Assembly (NCBI GenBank): GCA_947446865.1
Contig: CANFHX010000030.1
Span: 1 to 35,060, forward strand
Length of the DNA: 35,060 bases
Source of the DNA: Flavobacteriaceae bacterium
GTDB lineage: Bacteria > Bacteroidota > Bacteroidia > Flavobacteriales > Flavobacteriaceae
Reading direction: 5' to 3'
Of this stretch, positions 33,401 to 35,060 are shown piece by piece. How positions within the stretch are numbered: position 1 is the stretch's first letter; the number at the start of each line of letters is the position of its first letter. Below the pieces are notes generated by a model, which saw only the letters and a program-made list of their open reading frames with translations, was not told the origin of the DNA and made no database searches. The translations under genes and the position numbers were made by a program.

Positions 33401-35060
33401 TTTAAATGCAGATCCAACTCCTTTTTCTGTATCAACAACTTTTACAGGTACCGATGCTATTAGTTATGTTTATTTTACTACTCCTCAAGTCGGAAATAAT
33501 ATGTATTCCGGAGGAATTCCTTTGGGTACAGTAACACCAACAGCTGGGGGTATAGCAACTTTGGATCTTCCTGTTTTAGGTTCTGGTTCCTTGCCAAATA
33601 CAGCAGATACTTATTATGTTTATGCAATTGCAAATCCTGCTCCTACAGATGTTACTTGCAGACCTTATTCGATGATTCAAGTTGTGGTTAATGATGCTCC
33701 AGCAATTCCAACGGTTGTAACTCCGGTTACCTATTGCCAAAATGCTACAGCAACAGCTTTAACTGCTACAGGTTCTAATTTACTTTGGTATACAACTGCC
33801 ACTGGTGGTGTGGGTTCAGCTACTGCTCCAATTCCAAGTACCATTGCCTCTGGGAATACAACTTATTATGTTTCTCAAACTATTTCAGGATGTGAAGGTC
33901 CTAGAGCTTCTATTACGGTAACAGTAAATGCTACACCTTTAGCGCCAACAGTGACAACTCCGGTTGTCTATTGTCAAGATGCTACGGCATCTGCTTTAAC
34001 TGCCACTGGCGCAAGTTTACTTTGGTATACAACTGCAACTGGTGGTGTTGGCTCTGCTACTTCTCCAACTCCTTTGACTACTCCTGCTGGAAATACTACT
34101 TATTATGTTTCTCAAACGGTTTTAGGATGTGAAGGACCAAGAGCTTCTATTATGGTAACTGTTAATGCTACGCCTTTAGCTCCAACAGTGGTAACTCCAG
34201 TTACTTATTGTCAAAATGCTACGGCATCTGTTTTGACAGCTACTGGATCTAATTTACTTTGGTATGCTGCTGCAACTGGTGGTTCGGGTTCTGCTACAGC
34301 ACCAATTCCTGTAACAACTCCCGCAGTTTCTACACATTATTATGTTTCTCAAACTCTTTTAGGATGTGAGGGTCCTAGAGCTTCTATCACGGTAACTATT
34401 AATGCTACGCCCTTAGCTCCAACAGTTGTAACTCCAGTAACTTATTGCCAAAATGCTACGGCATCTGCTTTGACGGCAACGGGTTCTAATTTACTTTGGT
34501 ATACTGCTGCAACGGGAGGTACAGGTTCGGCTACGGCAACAATTCCTGTAACAACTCCCGCAGGTTCTACAGATTATTATGTTTCACAAACGGTTTTAGG
34601 ATGTGAAAGTCCAAGAGCTTCTATAACAGTTACTGTTAATGCTACACCTTTAGCACCAACAGTTACCACTCCAGTTACGTATTGCCAAAATGCTACGGCA
34701 ACTGCTTTGACTGCAACAGGTACAAGTTTACTTTGGTATACTACTGCAACGGGCGGTGTTGGTTCTGCTACAGCTCCAACTCCTAGTACTGCTGCTGCTG
34801 GGAATACTAATGCTTATGTTTCGGATACTATTTTAGGATGCGAAGGTCCTAGAGCAACTATTACAGTAACCGTAAATGCTACACCACTGGCACCAACAGT
34901 ATCTCCAGTTACGTATTGCCAAAATGCAACGGCATCGGCATTGACTGCAACAGGATCAGGACTGCTTTGGTACGCTGCTGCAACGGGAGGTGTTGGTTCT
35001 GCTACTGCTCCAACTCCTAGTACTGCTACTGCGGGCACTATGGATTATTTTGTTTCTCAA
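30447..35060 (+). CDS. Giant secreted repeat protein, Ig-like/SprB type (3' end outside)
   Basis: The frame is open from the ATG at 30447 to the window edge, 1538 codons without a stop. A signal peptide (MRKNLLFTLLSLMFFNTLLA) starts it. Then come a SprB-type repeat (GSIVGYASGGTAPYTYSI, about residues 70-120), Ig/PKD-like modules rich in Ser, Thr and Asn (for example TYSYSWTVPLTVPAPGNVP near 500), a jelly-roll-like module beginning LVYNGDFSLGN (about 200-370), cysteine pairs and, from about residue 1085, tandem Ig-like repeats of the CHU_C-associated type. Proteins of this build are carried across the outer membrane by the type IX system and act as adhesins or gliding filaments; the sorting domain would lie beyond the window. 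Confidence 0.85.
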   Translation, partial: MRKNLLFTLLSLMFFNTLLASTYTNNRNFKVDFLSSSNAIINEGCNNCSSPPLSLALTYSIQNTSCSSSADGSIVGYASGGTAPYTYSITGIVLPTNTNGVFSNLPAGIYTISVLDSASNTISQNNITVGNPTNPLIVSSNTTICSGSPTTLSVSGSTNSYTWVASPADPTLTATTSATPTVSPIVNTNYTVTSSVSTTKNLVYNGDFSLGNVGFGTDYQYLAAAPVAGNQKAYGIVANPNIWFSAFSTCPDHTSGTGNMMVMDGSSTNAGNDKFWSQTIPTIAGQNYTFSYWVQTLAASNSATIQIKINGISLGINSAPTTSTCGNWTLVTFPWNSGVSTSAQIEMYDTNVSVSGNDFAVDDISFTTTTTCSISKTISITVNTLVIAVPLNQVVCNGTFISALNFTSNQPGTTFSWTNSNPLLPIGSSGIGNIINLLAVNNTSSPIVSTITVTGSLSGCTNDVKDFTITINPTPKVGVNSIQKCTGDLTPAVITATPAFPGTYSYSWTVPLTVPAPGNVPSIINATVAGNYTVVITNTITGCVSAPATGNLQYYINCCPNDISITTPESLCNAASCTTLTASYIDVRNTNTYTVSSIPFLPLAPLGNLGTTLCIIDDTYTAPIPIPFKFSFYGTCFNTGQVSTNTYLTFNTVNTSCTTASPWSFTAQIPLLAQNNAAFRNSIYFPMQDTDPSVSTPAATPVEIRYIVDGSAPCRKLIVNVKNMPLFQCGTAQGLQESQLVLYEGTNIIDIHVKKRTSCTTWNPSSATGTGGNGVIGIQNNGATALTSLGLAAPGRNTGNWTTTNESWRFTPAGPSLTSFKWLDASGATIGTTPTISVCPTTTTTYTAQVKYIECNIPGPSTIRTITKPVTIEVNPDDTLTPNDIVHCASDNLFDLTINEPVVLGSLDPGNYPVSYHTSLADAQNTANPIADPTAYTITSGTSQTIYICINDPYGCVRVKPFNLILNPCFACPTITIPSSDQTLCLNADPTPFSVSTTFTGTDAISYVYFTTPQVGNNMYSGGIPLGTVTPTAGGIATLDLPVLGSGSLPNTADTYYVYAIANPAPTDVTCRPYSMIQVVVNDAPAIPTVVTPVTYCQNATATALTATGSNLLWYTTATGGVGSATAPIPSTIASGNTTYYVSQTISGCEGPRASITVTVNATPLAPTVTTPVVYCQDATASALTATGASLLWYTTATGGVGSATSPTPLTTPAGNTTYYVSQTVLGCEGPRASIMVTVNATPLAPTVVTPVTYCQNATASVLTATGSNLLWYAAATGGSGSATAPIPVTTPAVSTHYYVSQTLLGCEGPRASITVTINATPLAPTVVTPVTYCQNATASALTATGSNLLWYTAATGGTGSATATIPVTTPAGSTDYYVSQTVLGCESPRASITVTVNATPLAPTVTTPVTYCQNATATALTATGTSLLWYTTATGGVGSATAPTPSTAAAGNTNAYVSDTILGCEGPRATITVTVNATPLAPTVSPVTYCQNATASALTATGSGLLWYAAATGGVGSATAPTPSTATAGTMDYFVSQ
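33700..35060 (+). repeat. Six tandem 237-base units encoding Ig-like repeats
   Basis: The codons for TYCQ/VYCQ start at 33732, 33969, 34206, 34443, 34680 and 34914, so the units are 237, 237, 237, 237 and 234 bases apart (one codon lost before the sixth). Each 79-residue unit has YCQNATA, ALTATG, LLWY, ATGG, YYVSQT, GCEGPRA and ITVTVNATPLAPTV. Two cysteines per unit could form a disulfide. DNA identity between units is high, so the array can change length by recombination. The array continues past the edge. Confidence 0.9.

Noticed and set aside
34814..35038. Minus-strand opening of 74 codons
   Set aside because: It mirrors the Ig-like repeats of the giant plus-strand gene and has no independent support.
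33700..35060. Regular repeats as a possible CRISPR array
   Set aside because: The period is 237 bases, the frame stays open throughout and units differ mainly at third codon positions; this is protein-coding tandem repetition.

Overview
The window looks like a chromosomal piece of a Flavobacterium-type bacterium (Bacteroidota, Flavobacteriia). The DNA is AT-rich, the recognisable promoters have the Bacteroidota -7 form TAnnTTTG, the order folE-cysS-yidD-lgt is typical of the group, and the window ends inside a giant surface protein with CHU_C-associated Ig-like repeats of the kind found on type IX secretion substrates. No taxonomic search was possible, so genus level is an inference.

Bases 1-6883 read as the distal end of an integrated accessory island. 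It holds a C-terminal gene scrap, a type IV toxin-antitoxin pair of AbiE type (918-2745) under a symmetric four-half-site operator, fragments of a RecG-like/AAA_4 ATP-binding protein, a C/T-rich non-coding stretch with hairpins (3054-3945), a DUF6943 gene of the sort carried by Bacteroidota conjugative elements, and a five-gene cassette (4436-6628). The cassette has two small holin-like membrane proteins, a DUF5675 protein, a conserved unknown protein and a divergent small DNA-binding-like protein. The island seems to stop at 6867-6884, where about 17 bases match the 3' end of a tRNA-Ser gene, followed by a strong hairpin. This looks like an attR scar; the intact tRNA would lie to the left of the window.

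From 6925 to 30293 every gene is on the minus strand. In order of transcription the blocks are: folE; cysS-yidD-lgt (cofactor and translation plus envelope biogenesis); uvrA-fic-LOG; a three-gene operon with 1-base overlaps (MBOAT acyltransferase, SGNH-like partner, M1-peptidase-like protein with an outer-membrane barrel); a tight four-gene operon for N-glycan breakdown (GH20 hexosaminidase, glycosylasparaginase, CutC-family protein, GH2 beta-mannosidase) followed by a DUF1826 gene; and a VWA protein with an AAA ATPase.

From 30447 to the right edge one plus-strand gene runs open for 1538 codons. It has a signal peptide, a SprB-like repeat, PKD/Ig-like modules and at least six near-identical 79-residue Ig-like repeats.

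The best candidates for undescribed biology are the 4436-6628 cassette, the nested operator of the AbiE pair, the peptidase-like outer-membrane protein linked to an acyltransferase, and the embedding of cutC in an N-glycan operon.
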